The notes below the pieces were generated by a model that saw only the letters and a program-made list of their open reading frames with translations, did not search any database and was not told the DNA's origin. DNA of 41,533 nucleotides from Alteromonas sp. KUL49 (lineage in GTDB: Bacteria; Pseudomonadota; Gammaproteobacteria; Enterobacterales; Alteromonadaceae), in the NCBI RefSeq assembly GCF_006538345.1, contig NZ_BJKL01000018.1:1-41533 (forward strand), in the 5' to 3' direction. The translations under genes and the position numbers were made by a program. Position 1 is the first letter of the stretch. Each line of letters starts with the position of its first letter. Positions 1-9,155 of the stretch are shown one piece after another.

Positions 1-9
1 CTGTCATTT
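1..9. promoter_or_regulatory. Half of a NagR-type operator cut by the window edge
   Basis: The first nine bases, CTGTCATTT, equal the right half of the palindrome found complete upstream of nagK. The left half would lie outside the window. This suggests another NagR-controlled gene just to the left. Nine bases alone are weak evidence. Confidence 0.4.
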
Positions 10-284
10 GGTTTTGAATAAAACTACATCAATCGAATCAAGCCTGCAACTGCCAAGTTACAAATAATTTACAAGTAAACGTTTTCACCAATAGTAAACC
101 ATTGTTTTTATTGGAAATAAAAATTAGGAAAGTCTTCATTCAGTAAACAATAACACTAAAAGAGAGTGCTAAATGATAGGATAAGAAGCTGTTTTTCCTG
201 GTAAAAATAAGTGTCGCACTCCATTGAACTCGGCATTGATTAGCGCGAGTACAATGGAGATCACACGGAAAGTAACTAGGTAAT
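10..284. other. Intergenic region left of nagR, no gene seen
   Basis: AT-rich, with no convincing reading frame on either strand. It holds a hairpin at 219-259 (arms CTCCATTG/CAATGGAG plus an inner ACTCG/CGAGT separated by an A/A mismatch). Read on the minus strand the hairpin follows nagR and is trailed about ten bases later by a short T-rich tract, so it may terminate nagR transcripts. Confidence 0.4.
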
Positions 285-1310
285 TTAAGCTTGTGTAGAG
301 GCGCGAACAACCAGTTCAGGAACGAAGAATCTAGTCGAAGGTTGTTGGGTTTTGCCACTTTTCTTCCGAAACTTCAGACTTTGAATCAAAGAAGATGCCG
401 CACTTTGAGCAATCAAACTGGTCGGCTGGGCTGCTGTTGTGAGAGGAGGAAAGGTTTGGCTAGAGAACGGGCTATCCTCGAACCCTGCAATAGCTAGATC
501 TTTGGGAACGTCCAACCCTTTCATGCGCGAACCAAACAAGGTTCCCGCCGCAATTTCATCGTTACACGCAAACACTGCAGTAGGTTTGTGCGTCATACTA
601 GCGATGGTATCGGCACTTTTTACACCAGTCTCAAATGAGTAACTCCCATCAATAACAAGAGATTCGTCAAAGCTAATCTGATTTTCTGCCAAAGCAGCTT
701 TGTACCCTTCTAAGCGTTCAATCGTAGATTTATGCTCTTTCTCACCCGAAATAAACGCAATGCGTTGGTGGCCTTGTGAAATTAAGTGCTCGGTAATGGC
801 GTGGGCCGCTTTAAAGTCATCAACCAACACACAAGGCAAGTCGGTTTGTGGTGACTCGCTTCCTGAAAGAATACGCACGTAGCATATCCCCTTCTCGTCG
901 AGGGCGTTTAATACGTCTGGCATTTCGGACAACGGTGGTGACAAAATCAGACCTGCGAGCCGAGCACTGGCGACCATGCTAAGTATTTCAGTAATGATAG
1001 TTTCGCTCGATGCGTCACAAGGGTGTATCAACAACTCATAGCCACTGTTACGGCATTCATCCAAAATACCTTGCTGCATGTTAATGATGTAATAGGCGTT
1101 GGGGTTGTCATAAACGTAACCCAACACAAAGTTGTCTCTTCCCGCCAAATCCCGAGCGGCCTTGTTGGGGCGATAATCCAGTTTTTCGATGGCTTCTTGT
1201 ACTTTTGCCAAAGTTTCTGACTTAACCGAGCCTTCGTTATTGATAACTCGAGATACGGTTTTAAATGACACTCCCGCGTATTCGGCGACATCTTTAATTG
1301 TTGCAGCCAC
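285..1310 (-). CDS. nagR: LacI-family transcriptional regulator of GlcNAc use, NagR
   Basis: A 341-residue LacI/GalR-type repressor. The N-terminal helix-turn-helix reads IKDVAEYAGVSFKTVSRV, followed by the hinge helix (RPNKAARDLAG) and a periplasmic-binding-protein-like effector domain. I chose the GTG at 1310 because TTGGAGA lies just upstream and the protein then begins at VAATIKDV; a GTG eight codons further up would only add residues. It is divergent from nagKBA and shares the intergenic region that carries the palindromic operator. In Alteromonadales, NagR of this family represses GlcNAc/chitin genes and responds to a GlcNAc-derived metabolite. The role here is inferred from neighbours and operator. 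Confidence 0.85.
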   Translation of the reverse strand: MAATIKDVAEYAGVSFKTVSRVINNEGSVKSETLAKVQEAIEKLDYRPNKAARDLAGRDNFVLGYVYDNPNAYYIINMQQGILDECRNSGYELLIHPCDASSETIITEILSMVASARLAGLILSPPLSEMPDVLNALDEKGICYVRILSGSESPQTDLPCVLVDDFKAAHAITEHLISQGHQRIAFISGEKEHKSTIERLEGYKAALAENQISFDESLVIDGSYSFETGVKSADTIASMTHKPTAVFACNDEIAAGTLFGSRMKGLDVPKDLAIAGFEDSPFSSQTFPPLTTAAQPTSLIAQSAASSLIQSLKFRKKSGKTQQPSTRFFVPELVVRASTQA

Positions 1311-1486
1311 GTTTTCTCCAAGATGCTGTAGCACTATTTTTTATTATTGAATGGCCTGCGTAAAGGGTACAAGCGCAGGCCGTTATCCCACGAGTCTATT
1401 ACGATTGGGGCAAAGATTAAACCTTTGCGCAACACCTGCCCTTCACTATTGCATGTTCAAAAAATTAGCAATTTGTTATTTTTTGT

Positions 1487-1515
1487 TTGCAAGTTTACTT
1501 TTTGTAATGTAACTT
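1487..1515 (+). promoter_or_regulatory. Candidate promoter of nagKBA
   Basis: TTGCAA at 1487-1492 and TAACTT at 1510-1515 are 17 bases apart and sit directly upstream of the NagR-like palindrome, which would cover the transcription start. The boxes are imperfect matches to the sigma-70 consensus. Confidence 0.35.
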
Positions 1516-1521
1516 TATCGC

Positions 1522-1541
1522 AAATGACAACGCTGTCATTT
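1522..1541. promoter_or_regulatory. NagR-like palindromic operator
   Basis: AAATGACA-ACGC-TGTCATTT, eight-base perfect arms around a four-base centre, between nagR and nagK. It agrees with the NagR operator described for Alteromonadales GlcNAc regulons, and a close copy lies between hex and the halogenase gene (15504-15521). It probably represses nagKBA and perhaps nagR itself. Confidence 0.8.
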
Positions 1542-1573
1542 TATATCAACAGCAAAAAAGTGTAAGTACATAA

Positions 1574-2464
1574 ATGACTCAAGCAACGTTTTACATAGGA
1601 ATAGACGGTGGCGGCACTAAGTGTAGAGTGCGCATTGAAGATGCTGACGGAAAGCATCTTAGTACAGCCACAAGTGGCTCTGCTAACATTATGCGAGATA
1701 TGCCACTCGCTCAATCGTCTATTATGCATGCCATTGAGCATGCCGTAGCAAATGCTCCTGTCCCTATTCCCTTGGAACAGTGCGTGGTGGGCGCAGGACT
1801 CGCTGGTGCTAACGTGCCATCAGCTGCCCAGTTGTTTAAACAATGGAATCATCCATTTCACTCAGTTTATGTACTCAGCGATTTACATGCCGCCTGTATA
1901 GGGGCTCACGGTGGTGAAAACGGCGCAGCTATTATCATAGGAACAGGGTCTACCGGTGCATCATTTATCGATGGCAAATTCGAAGATGTGGGTGGACATG
2001 GCTTTCCTATAGGAGACATCGGTAGCGGTGCATGGCTTGGTCTACAAGCCATTCAGCACACACTACTATCACTCGATGGGCTGCAAGCGAGCGATGCCTT
2101 GAGTAGAGCAACGGCAGACCACTTTAACGCGAAGACCCCTTTAGACTTGGTACAAACCTGCGCTGGCTTTGTTCCCTGTGACTACGCATCTGTAGTGCCT
2201 AAGATTGCTCCACTATTAGGCGATAAGGATCCGGCCGCATCGCATCTGTTCGACCAAGCAGCAGCCTATATACAGAAAATGGCTGACAAGCTCATCGGTG
2301 ACAACGACCTCCCCTTATGCTTGATTGGTGGCCTGTCTCACATCATTGCAGAGCGTTTATCTCCAAAAACACAACGCAGATTACGCAACGGCGTGGCTTC
2401 ACCTGAGAAAGGTGCCCTGACCTTTGCAAAACAATCCCTAAATTTACAAGAGATCATTGTATGA
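1574..2464 (+). CDS. nagK: N-acetylglucosamine kinase, BadF/BadG/BcrA/BcrD ATPase family (NagK)
   Basis: A 296-residue sugar kinase of the ASKHA fold that would phosphorylate cytoplasmic GlcNAc to GlcNAc-6-P. The phosphate-1 motif GIDGGGTKCR is at the N terminus, the phosphate-2-like GTGSTGA near residue 125, and IGDIGSGAWLG near residue 147 is typical of BcrAD/BadFG GlcNAc kinases. It is the first gene of the operon. Its stop overlaps the nagB start by four bases (ATGA), indicating translational coupling. Substrate is assigned from the cluster; kinases of this family can also act on glucosamine. Confidence 0.88.
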   Translation: MTQATFYIGIDGGGTKCRVRIEDADGKHLSTATSGSANIMRDMPLAQSSIMHAIEHAVANAPVPIPLEQCVVGAGLAGANVPSAAQLFKQWNHPFHSVYVLSDLHAACIGAHGGENGAAIIIGTGSTGASFIDGKFEDVGGHGFPIGDIGSGAWLGLQAIQHTLLSLDGLQASDALSRATADHFNAKTPLDLVQTCAGFVPCDYASVVPKIAPLLGDKDPAASHLFDQAAAYIQKMADKLIGDNDLPLCLIGGLSHIIAERLSPKTQRRLRNGVASPEKGALTFAKQSLNLQEIIV

Positions 2465-3459
2465 CCACCACTATTATGGCGAAAGAGGCAAAGCAGAGCC
2501 CTGACGTTATTCGTGAACAACTCAGTGCCAACAAGCCCGTGTGTGAGGCTATTGCTTCAAAACTTAAAGCGATAAAACCAAACCTCGTATTTTTAATTGG
2601 TCGCGGCTCGTCAGATCATGCTGGGGTGTACGCTAAATACCTTTTTGAAGTAGAACTTGGTTTACCTGTCAGTAGTGCTGCTCCTTCGGTGTCTGGGGTT
2701 TTCAATCAAACGCTGAGCTTAAAAAATAGTGTCGCTATTGTGATTTCGCAGTCGGGCAGAAGCCCAGACATTCTAAAGAAAACCGAACGAGCTAAAGCGG
2801 GCGGAGCTTTTACCATTGCATTAGTGAATGACGAGACCTCACCGTTAGCTAACATGGTTGACGCGGTACTCCCACTGCGCGCTGGTCCAGAAAAAGCGGT
2901 AGCGGCAACAAAGAGCTATTTGGCAACACTCTCGGCACTATGTCAGCTGTGTGCCACATGGTCGGAAAACAATTCACTACTTGAAGGGCTAGACGCACTA
3001 CCCAATGCTATGGCGGAGGTGATTAGTCATCCAGCTCAGCTAAGTGCAGAGAAACTAAAAGATACACGAAACGCCGTGGTGCTTGGACGCGGATTTGGTT
3101 ATGCCGTAGGTCGCGAGGTTGCCCTCAAGTTAAAAGAAGTATTGAGTATTCATGCCGAAGCCTTTAGCAGTGCAGAGTTTATTCACGGCCCGGTAACCCT
3201 AGTAGAGAACGAGTTGCAAATCATCAACCTTCCGGTTGACGACGAATCCAAACCGTTTCACGACGAAATCATTAAAGATGTTGAGCGCCGAGGTGCTGAA
3301 CTGCAAACTATTGATATCGGCTCGCCAGCATTGCACAAAAGGTTATTGCCACTGCTTACTCTTCAACGTTTTTACCTTGACATTGAAGCCATAGCAGTTG
3401 AACTTGGGCTCAATCCTGATACGCCTCCTGGCTTAAACAAAGTAACTGAAACCCATTAA
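2461..3459 (+). CDS. nagB-II: Glucosamine-6-phosphate deaminase, SIS-domain type (NagB-II)
   Basis: A 332-residue protein with two SIS domains. GRGSSDHAGVYAKYLFE and ISQSGRSPDILKKTERAK mark the first sugar-phosphate site, with KSYLATLSAL after it; a second SIS domain follows around residues 190-320 (VVLGRGFGYAVGREVALKLK). This is the glutaminase-free isomerase-type deaminase that replaces classical NagB in Shewanella and relatives, converting GlcN-6-P to fructose-6-P and ammonia. It overlaps nagK by four bases, and nagA follows two bases after its stop, so the three are one transcript. Confidence 0.9.
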   Translation: MTTTIMAKEAKQSPDVIREQLSANKPVCEAIASKLKAIKPNLVFLIGRGSSDHAGVYAKYLFEVELGLPVSSAAPSVSGVFNQTLSLKNSVAIVISQSGRSPDILKKTERAKAGGAFTIALVNDETSPLANMVDAVLPLRAGPEKAVAATKSYLATLSALCQLCATWSENNSLLEGLDALPNAMAEVISHPAQLSAEKLKDTRNAVVLGRGFGYAVGREVALKLKEVLSIHAEAFSSAEFIHGPVTLVENELQIINLPVDDESKPFHDEIIKDVERRGAELQTIDIGSPALHKRLLPLLTLQRFYLDIEAIAVELGLNPDTPPGLNKVTETH

Positions 3460-3461
3460 TC

Positions 3462-4568
3462 ATGAAATTATCTGTAGCACGTATTCTGACCAAAGACGGT
3501 TGGCTGTCGAATCAAGTTATTGAAGTAAATGAAGGTGTGGTGTCATCTATTTCGCCTATCAAAGAAGGCGACGCAAAGGGCACACTGCTCCCTGGCCTAA
3601 TTGACACCCAAGTCAACGGTGGTGGCGGTATTTTGCTAAATCAAACCCCTACCCTTGAAGGCATTGAATGTATGGCCAAAGCGCATTTGAGCTTTGGCAC
3701 CACAGGTATGCTGCCTACCTTGATAACCGACTGCGCCGACGTGATGGCACAGGCTGCAGATGCTGTTGCTGAAGCTATGAGTGAAAATTTACCCACCATA
3801 CTGGGTATTCACTACGAAGGGCCGTTTTTGTCTACCGCGAAAAAAGGCGTGCACGATGCGTCTTTTATCCGTGTTCCTACAGACAAAGAGCTCGCAAGCT
3901 TGATGCGTAAAGACATTGGCAAAGTGATGGTCACCTTAGCGCCAGAATCAGTATCCACCTCTTTTATCAAAGAACTCGTGGCTGAAGATGTACTAGTGTG
4001 TTTGGGCCATTCTAACGCCAATGCGGAGCAAGTGTTTGATGCGATAGAGGCAGGTGCAACTGGCTTCACTCATTTATATAACGCCATGTCACCATTAACT
4101 AGCCGTGAACCCGGTATGGTAGGCGCGGCTTTGTTAGCCGATAGCGCCTATTGTGGTTTGATTGTAGATCACCATCACGTACACCCCAAAAGTGCTGAAT
4201 TCGCTATAAGAGCAAAAGGTAAACACAAAACCATGCTGGTTACCGATGCTATGGCTCATGTGGGTACTGACCTAGACAACATCCCTTTCTTTAATACAGA
4301 AATACGCCGTACGAACGACAAATTAACCACCCCAGAGGGCACCCTTGCAGGCAGTTGCCTAGACATGATTGGTGCAGTGCGAAACACCCATCAAGACTTA
4401 CAGGTACCTTTGGAAGACGCCGTTGTAATGGCAAGTCAGACACCTGCGGCGTTTTTAGGAATGAGTCATTCCCATGGCGCAATAGATGTGGGCATGCAAG
4501 CAGACTTTTTGCTTGTTGACGACAACTTGAACATAGAAAAGATTTGGCTCAAGGGAGAGCTAGTTTAA
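3462..4568 (+). CDS. nagA: N-acetylglucosamine-6-phosphate deacetylase NagA
   Basis: A 368-residue amidohydrolase of normal NagA length. Metal and catalytic motifs are all present: PGLIDTQVNGGGG near residue 43, HYEGPF near 117, GHSNA near 186, HLYNAM near 205, and the catalytic aspartate in VTDAMAHVG near 262. It removes the acetyl group from GlcNAc-6-P and feeds GlcN-6-P to the deaminase encoded just before it. The gap to nagB is only two bases. Confidence 0.93.
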   Translation: MKLSVARILTKDGWLSNQVIEVNEGVVSSISPIKEGDAKGTLLPGLIDTQVNGGGGILLNQTPTLEGIECMAKAHLSFGTTGMLPTLITDCADVMAQAADAVAEAMSENLPTILGIHYEGPFLSTAKKGVHDASFIRVPTDKELASLMRKDIGKVMVTLAPESVSTSFIKELVAEDVLVCLGHSNANAEQVFDAIEAGATGFTHLYNAMSPLTSREPGMVGAALLADSAYCGLIVDHHHVHPKSAEFAIRAKGKHKTMLVTDAMAHVGTDLDNIPFFNTEIRRTNDKLTTPEGTLAGSCLDMIGAVRNTHQDLQVPLEDAVVMASQTPAAFLGMSHSHGAIDVGMQADFLLVDDNLNIEKIWLKGELV

Positions 4569-4623
4569 GCAAAGTATTGGGCAGGTCACCTGCCTAAGCG
4601 AGATAACAACAAGAGGTTCACAA

Positions 4624-5943
4624 ATGAATACCACGGCTACCCCTATAGACAGAACAGCCACCAGTAATCTAATGCCCATACTCAGTATCGGCTTACTGTT
4701 CTTTATATTTGGCTTTGTCACTTGGCTCAATGGCGCGTTGATCCCTTTTTTACAAATGGTATGTGAACTCAGTGAAATCGAAGCTCTGTTTATTGCCTTT
4801 TGTTTTTATGTTGCTTATGTAGTGATGGCGCTGCCCATGGCAAAAATACTAGAAAAAACGGGCTATCAGAAAGGTATGTCATTGGGATTGGTTATCATTG
4901 GTGTGGGGTGTTTGCTCTTTGTGCCCGCTGCGATGAGTCAAACCTTTGCTATATTTCTTATTGCTCAGTTTATTGTTGGGTCTGGCCTAACCATCCTGCA
5001 AACCGCATCAAACCCCTTTATTGTTCGACTCGGCTCTGAAGAGAGCGCAGCGGCGCGTATTGCCTTTATGGGCCTGCTTAATAAAGCTGCAGGTGTTCTT
5101 GCACCTATGGTATTTACCGCAATGGTTTTGGGCGAGTTTTCTGGTATCAACCAAGTACAACTAGCGTCAATGGATGCGGCCACCAAAGCAGCACAAATCT
5201 CAAAAATGTCAGTGCAGCTTGTACAGCCCTATTTGGCTATGGCTGTTGCGCTACTAGTGCTGGCTTATCTGTTTAGTTTGCTAAAACTTCCTACTATTGC
5301 GCAAGACGAAACCACCAGCGACACAACCGAATCCGGCCAGCGCATTACTGACTTTCCACACCTTATTCTAGGCGCTATTACCCTATTCTTTTACGTAGGC
5401 GTTGAGGTTGTTGCCGGTGACACTATAGGGCTTTATGGTTCATCAATCGGAGTAGCGAATGCCACATCGCTGACATCATTTACCATGACAGCCATGGTTA
5501 TAGGCTATGTTCTGGGGCTGATTTTGATTCCAAGAGTTATCTCACAAAGTCATGCTTTGCTTGGCTCAGCAACACTCGGTGCGGTGCTTACTGTTGCAAT
5601 CACCTTTGCCTCTAACTCATCAACAGCTATCAGTGACGTTTTGTGGGGCTGGTCAGGTATTCAAACGCTACCCAATAGCATTACGTTGATTGCATTATTG
5701 GGGTTAGCCAACGCCATGGTATGGCCAGCTGTATGGCCTTTAGCACTAGCCGGGTTAGGTAAACTTACCCCTAAAGGTTCTGCCATACTCATTATGGGTA
5801 TTGCAGGCGGTGCGATTTTACCTATGGTGTACGGCGGATTCAGCGAGTGGTTAGACGGGCAATCAGCCTACTGGATCATGTTACCTTGCTACTTGTTCAT
5901 TGGTTATTACGCGCTTTGGGGCCACAAAAAGAGCCAATGGTAA
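4624..5943 (+). CDS. nagP: GlcNAc permease NagP, MFS sugar:H+ symporter
   Basis: A 439-residue hydrophobic protein with about 12 predicted membrane helices, resembling the FucP-like MFS branch (LFFIFGFVTWLNGALIPFLQ near the N terminus, QTASNPFIVRLG in the middle). Position after nagKBA and an AGAGG ribosome site seven bases before the ATG fit the Alteromonadales GlcNAc permease NagP. It would import free GlcNAc released outside or in the periplasm by the hexosaminidase encoded at 12830-15415. Specificity is inferred from the cluster. Confidence 0.88.
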   Translation: MNTTATPIDRTATSNLMPILSIGLLFFIFGFVTWLNGALIPFLQMVCELSEIEALFIAFCFYVAYVVMALPMAKILEKTGYQKGMSLGLVIIGVGCLLFVPAAMSQTFAIFLIAQFIVGSGLTILQTASNPFIVRLGSEESAAARIAFMGLLNKAAGVLAPMVFTAMVLGEFSGINQVQLASMDAATKAAQISKMSVQLVQPYLAMAVALLVLAYLFSLLKLPTIAQDETTSDTTESGQRITDFPHLILGAITLFFYVGVEVVAGDTIGLYGSSIGVANATSLTSFTMTAMVIGYVLGLILIPRVISQSHALLGSATLGAVLTVAITFASNSSTAISDVLWGWSGIQTLPNSITLIALLGLANAMVWPAVWPLALAGLGKLTPKGSAILIMGIAGGAILPMVYGGFSEWLDGQSAYWIMLPCYLFIGYYALWGHKKSQW

Positions 5944-5975
5944 TTCCTCATTTACGACCATTCTGCCCGTAAACA

Positions 5976-6003
5976 ACTTGCCCTGGGACTACCTAGGGCA
6001 AGT
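5976..6003. terminator. Hairpin after nagP, possible bidirectional terminator
   Basis: Nine-base perfect arms ACTTGCCCT/AGGGCAAGT with a ten-base loop lie between the convergent ends of nagP and the lipoprotein gene. The T tract is poor on both sides, so termination is likely but not typical. Confidence 0.55.
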
Positions 6004-6057
6004 AAAACTTGCCGCACATCGAAGATAAATCTATATCGGTAGAACGAGAAATTATGG

Positions 6058-7110
6058 CTATGTAGCCTTTTTCCTTTTCTTAAATTGCTCCCACAAAAAT
6101 ATGACAAAAGGTAATAGAAGTACCTGAATTAAGTACTGCCAGTTATTGCTTATGAAGTCTGATAGCGAGCGTTGTGTAGATACTGCAACCACGACTCTTT
6201 TAGGTTCATCAATCAATACTGGTTTTTGCTCCACGCCATTGATGGAAGCAATCACACCTACCTGTAAATAGAGTGTTTGTTCGCCCTCTTCTATTGCTTC
6301 GATTTCCCAGCGCCAAACGTTAGGCGTTAATGCAGAAATGGTCATTACTTTACTGCTATTGAGGCTTCTAACGCCTAGGCCACTCGATGCATCTAAGGTG
6401 GCATACATCTGATCGCTCAACAGAATAGTATCTATCGATACCGCTGGTAGTGATACTCCCTCACGCTCAGCAAACTGCCGCCGAATATTTTCAACACCAG
6501 ACGATGGAGACAACTCAAGCGAAATTGTTTGCTTGTCACCCTTCACCATGCTGGAAGGTGTGTTGTAAACCATACTTCCCGAAGGGAGAGTAGACAAAAA
6601 GTCATCGAGTGCACTAACGAAACTCGCCGTACTTGCCGTTTGGAGTGCAACGTTTTGTCTTTCTAATGCTTCAACGTCGGCATTTCGTTCTTCAAGTCTA
6701 GTTTCGAGTTGTTCCATTAGCTCATTAGAAGCAGTAAGCTGCGCCATCGCTTGTGTATATTGCTGACTTTGCCTGCTCAATTCATATTGCGTGGTTTCCA
6801 CGTTTTGCTGCGCTACTAAGTAATTTGAAGCGAGCTCTTCATTAACTTGCTGGCTTTGTTCAACGGCCTGCTCAATCTGATACAAAGCATCTTGTGCCTG
6901 CTTTAACTCCTTTTCTGTTCTTATTTTTTCAGCCTCTTGCTGCGCCACCAGTACAGCCAAGTCATTACTTTTCGCCTCGGCTTTTTCTAGATCTTGGGTG
7001 AGTTGAGTTACTGAACTGGTGGTATCTGGGGCGCTTCCGGTGGGGTTTGACGAGGTACATGACTGCAAGCACAAGGCAAAAAGTAAGACTGAAAACGATC
7101 TAATTAACAT
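6058..7110 (-). CDS. Coiled-coil lipoprotein with C-terminal membrane helix, unknown function
   Basis: I chose the ATG at 7110, preceded by AAGGA, giving 350 residues. It begins with a lipoprotein signal peptide and lipobox LQSC, followed by a Thr/Ser-rich linker. A long Gln/Glu/Ala-rich coiled coil covers about residues 35-160, then a folded region, then a C-terminal transmembrane helix (WQYLIQVLLLPFVIFLWEQ) with a Lys/Arg-rich tail. The combination of a lipid anchor and a C-terminal helix could tether two membranes or two points of one membrane. I do not recognise the family. Neighbours give no functional clue. Confidence 0.7.
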   Translation of the reverse strand: MLIRSFSVLLFALCLQSCTSSNPTGSAPDTTSSVTQLTQDLEKAEAKSNDLAVLVAQQEAEKIRTEKELKQAQDALYQIEQAVEQSQQVNEELASNYLVAQQNVETTQYELSRQSQQYTQAMAQLTASNELMEQLETRLEERNADVEALERQNVALQTASTASFVSALDDFLSTLPSGSMVYNTPSSMVKGDKQTISLELSPSSGVENIRRQFAEREGVSLPAVSIDTILLSDQMYATLDASSGLGVRSLNSSKVMTISALTPNVWRWEIEAIEEGEQTLYLQVGVIASINGVEQKPVLIDEPKRVVVAVSTQRSLSDFISNNWQYLIQVLLLPFVIFLWEQFKKRKKAT

Positions 7111-7386
7111 GTGGGCTTCCTTGTATATGTGGTCAAAACTACCACCAAACTGTATAAAAAACACGCAAGCGCTTTAAGCTAGTGTACAAGGAATACACAA
7201 AACTAAAAGTAATTAATCAATAAACATACCTCAAGAAAACTCCACAATAATTGCGCAGCTTCTGCACAATTCAGAATAGATTCAAGAATATACTAGCTGA
7301 CGTGCAAGACTGATTGAGGAAACGTTACGAGGGGCAGTCACAGTGCGCAACGAAAAACTCTAAGTTCACGTACGAGGAATACAAGA
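7111..7386. other. Divergent intergenic region, no gene seen
   Basis: Separates the divergent lipoprotein and acidic-protein genes. It is AT-rich and should carry both promoters, but I see no clear consensus boxes or palindromes. Confidence 0.3.
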
Positions 7387-7836
7387 ATGATTGATTCAGT
7401 AAGCGGAGGTTTTAGGACTCCTCCACCGCCAAGAGATGGCAGCAATGACACCATTACTGACGAGCAAAGCTCGCTCATTGAAGAAACGCTATCAAACTTT
7501 GACGCGGAAAATTTATCAGCCGAAGACGCTGCCAGTATTGTAGAAGCCTTTTCTGAAGCTGGCATAGGCCCTAGCCCAGCGTTCGCAGATGCTCTTGCAG
7601 AAGCTGGCTTTGACGCAAGAGAAATTGGCGATTTAGCAAATGTTGGCTCGGGTAACCGACCACCACCTCCGCCTCCTCAAAGTGAATCCAGTGTTGACCT
7701 ATCGTCAGTAACTGATTACTTGGAATCTTTGTCTGATGATGAAATTCAAAGTTCCACAGGCTCTAAACTGGCAGAAAAAATCGCACAAGAGTTTGGTCTT
7801 ACTGAAGGGCAATCACTCATCGACGAAACCGTCTAG
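7387..7836 (+). CDS. Acidic, proline-rich hypothetical protein
   Basis: 149 residues, very acidic (many Asp/Glu), with two oligoproline runs (PPPP near residue 12, PPPPPP near 95) flanking a helical Ala/Glu-rich segment (residues 25-85). There is no signal peptide or membrane helix and no cysteine. The ATG follows GAGGAATACAAGA, an acceptable ribosome site, and a hairpin with a T-rich tail follows the gene, so it is probably a real monocistronic gene. I do not recognise the family. Confidence 0.6.
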   Translation: MIDSVSGGFRTPPPPRDGSNDTITDEQSSLIEETLSNFDAENLSAEDAASIVEAFSEAGIGPSPAFADALAEAGFDAREIGDLANVGSGNRPPPPPPQSESSVDLSSVTDYLESLSDDEIQSSTGSKLAEKIAQEFGLTEGQSLIDETV

Positions 7837-7876
7837 TACAAATAACTAGCGAGCATCTGCAACAGTTTTTAAGTGA

Positions 7877-7910
7877 AGGCTGCCTCACGGCAGCCTGATG
7901 TGTTTTATTT
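7877..7910 (+). terminator. Intrinsic terminator after the acidic protein
   Basis: Perfect eight-base arms AGGCTGCC/GGCAGCCT with a TCAC loop (7877-7896), followed by a tract containing TTTTATTT. It lies between two convergent genes. Confidence 0.75.
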
Positions 7911-9155
7911 TAACGTGTCTCTTGGTGACAAGAACAATGTAGTCTGTCCTTTTTTGACATTTTCAGCGCTGTAGTTAACCCAATCCACTCTTTGATCATT
8001 ATTGTCGTACAGCTTAATAACATCACTTTTATTGGAGAGTTGTAGCGAAGATTGAATATTATCGAACACTCGAGATTCCCCTGGTACAAGCGTTGGCCTA
8101 AACGTTTGACTCGTAAGACTATCAAGTAAAGCCTTGTTACCACTGTTGTCACACAGTGACCATCCGGTTAAATCGATATCATCTACGCCCAAGTTTATGA
8201 CTGAAATCCACTCTTTACCTCTGTCGTTACCGTCGGGGTCAATTAACGCTGCCGCGATGTATACGTCAATGTCATCGTCTAGCACCGTTTCTCTTGTCGT
8301 GTTTTCATCAACAAGATCGTCAGCTTTTGCTACTTCGATTCTTTCCGGTACCCGAATAATGTTTTTCGACGAGTCTCTATGCTCCTCACATGCAATAAGT
8401 GGATTGGCTTTATAGATATCACTAGAAAACTGCAATCCAGTGAGCGCCTCAATCTCAGAAATAGTCACCTGATAGTGTTGATTATTGTATTTGGCGGCAC
8501 CTTTGCGATCTTTTATCGCCTCTTCATCTTGGTACATGATAAAGGCTCTTACGTCCAACTTATTGGTATGTTTGTTGATGAAACAAACCACCTTAAAAAA
8601 ACCAGCGGGAACAAGTGCTACGGGTTGTCCAGAAGGGCGAATAACTCTGTCGTACTCGCCGTATATCGGTCCATTCATCGAAGTAATTTTCTTATCTTTG
8701 GCGATATCGAGATGTTTCACCCACTCTTCTAATACGTTTAACCACTCGTCTTTATTGATATTTTCGTGTTGTAAAACTGCGTTAGTGTAGTAATAGGTCT
8801 CTTTAGAACGAAATTGTGCCTCGCTCTCAGTGTCGCCCCACGCAGCGGTAGCACGACGAGCCATGTGTCCTCTATCCCAAGGATTTTTATAGTAATAGTC
8901 ATTATCGAGTTGATAAGTGTCGCTGAACCTCGGGTCAGTTTTCCATCGGCCACTTCCTACTTTGTAGTACTTCGATTGATCAATATTAAGCATAACAATA
9001 GCGGGGGAGCGCTTATCTTGATGTCCGTTTTGAATAACAGAATAATTCGGGTAATCAAAAATCTTCCCTTGCTCAACCAGTTCACTTTCAAGCTCAAGCG
9101 TGAAGGTTGGCGGCGGTAAATGTACACCTATAAAATCCGGATCGTAACCACGCAT
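7905..9155 (-). CDS. DNA/RNA non-specific endonuclease (NUC1/EndA type) fused to a lamin-tail domain
   Basis: 416 residues. The N-terminal half is a beta-beta-alpha-metal nuclease: WDRGHMARR near residues 93-101 supplies the catalytic His, and NAVLQHENINKDEW near 125-140 supplies the metal-binding Asn. The C-terminal third (about 295-410) resembles a lamin-tail beta-sandwich (EWISVINLGVDDIDLTGWSL). Strikingly, no signal peptide is visible: the protein starts MRGYDPDFIGVHLP, and AAGGA seven bases upstream supports this start. Secreted NUC1 enzymes usually carry a leader, so this one may act inside the cell, be exported another way, or serve in defence or conflict. It appears monocistronic. Confidence 0.85.
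   Translation of the reverse strand: MRGYDPDFIGVHLPPPTFTLELESELVEQGKIFDYPNYSVIQNGHQDKRSPAIVMLNIDQSKYYKVGSGRWKTDPRFSDTYQLDNDYYYKNPWDRGHMARRATAAWGDTESEAQFRSKETYYYTNAVLQHENINKDEWLNVLEEWVKHLDIAKDKKITSMNGPIYGEYDRVIRPSGQPVALVPAGFFKVVCFINKHTNKLDVRAFIMYQDEEAIKDRKGAAKYNNQHYQVTISEIEALTGLQFSSDIYKANPLIACEEHRDSSKNIIRVPERIEVAKADDLVDENTTRETVLDDDIDVYIAAALIDPDGNDRGKEWISVINLGVDDIDLTGWSLCDNSGNKALLDSLTSQTFRPTLVPGESRVFDNIQSSLQLSNKSDVIKLYDNNDQRVDWVNYSAENVKKGQTTLFLSPRDTLK

Noticed and set aside
8379..8790. Plus-strand ORFs of 117 and 101 codons inside the nuclease gene
   Set aside because: Antisense shadows of a clearly homologous nuclease domain.
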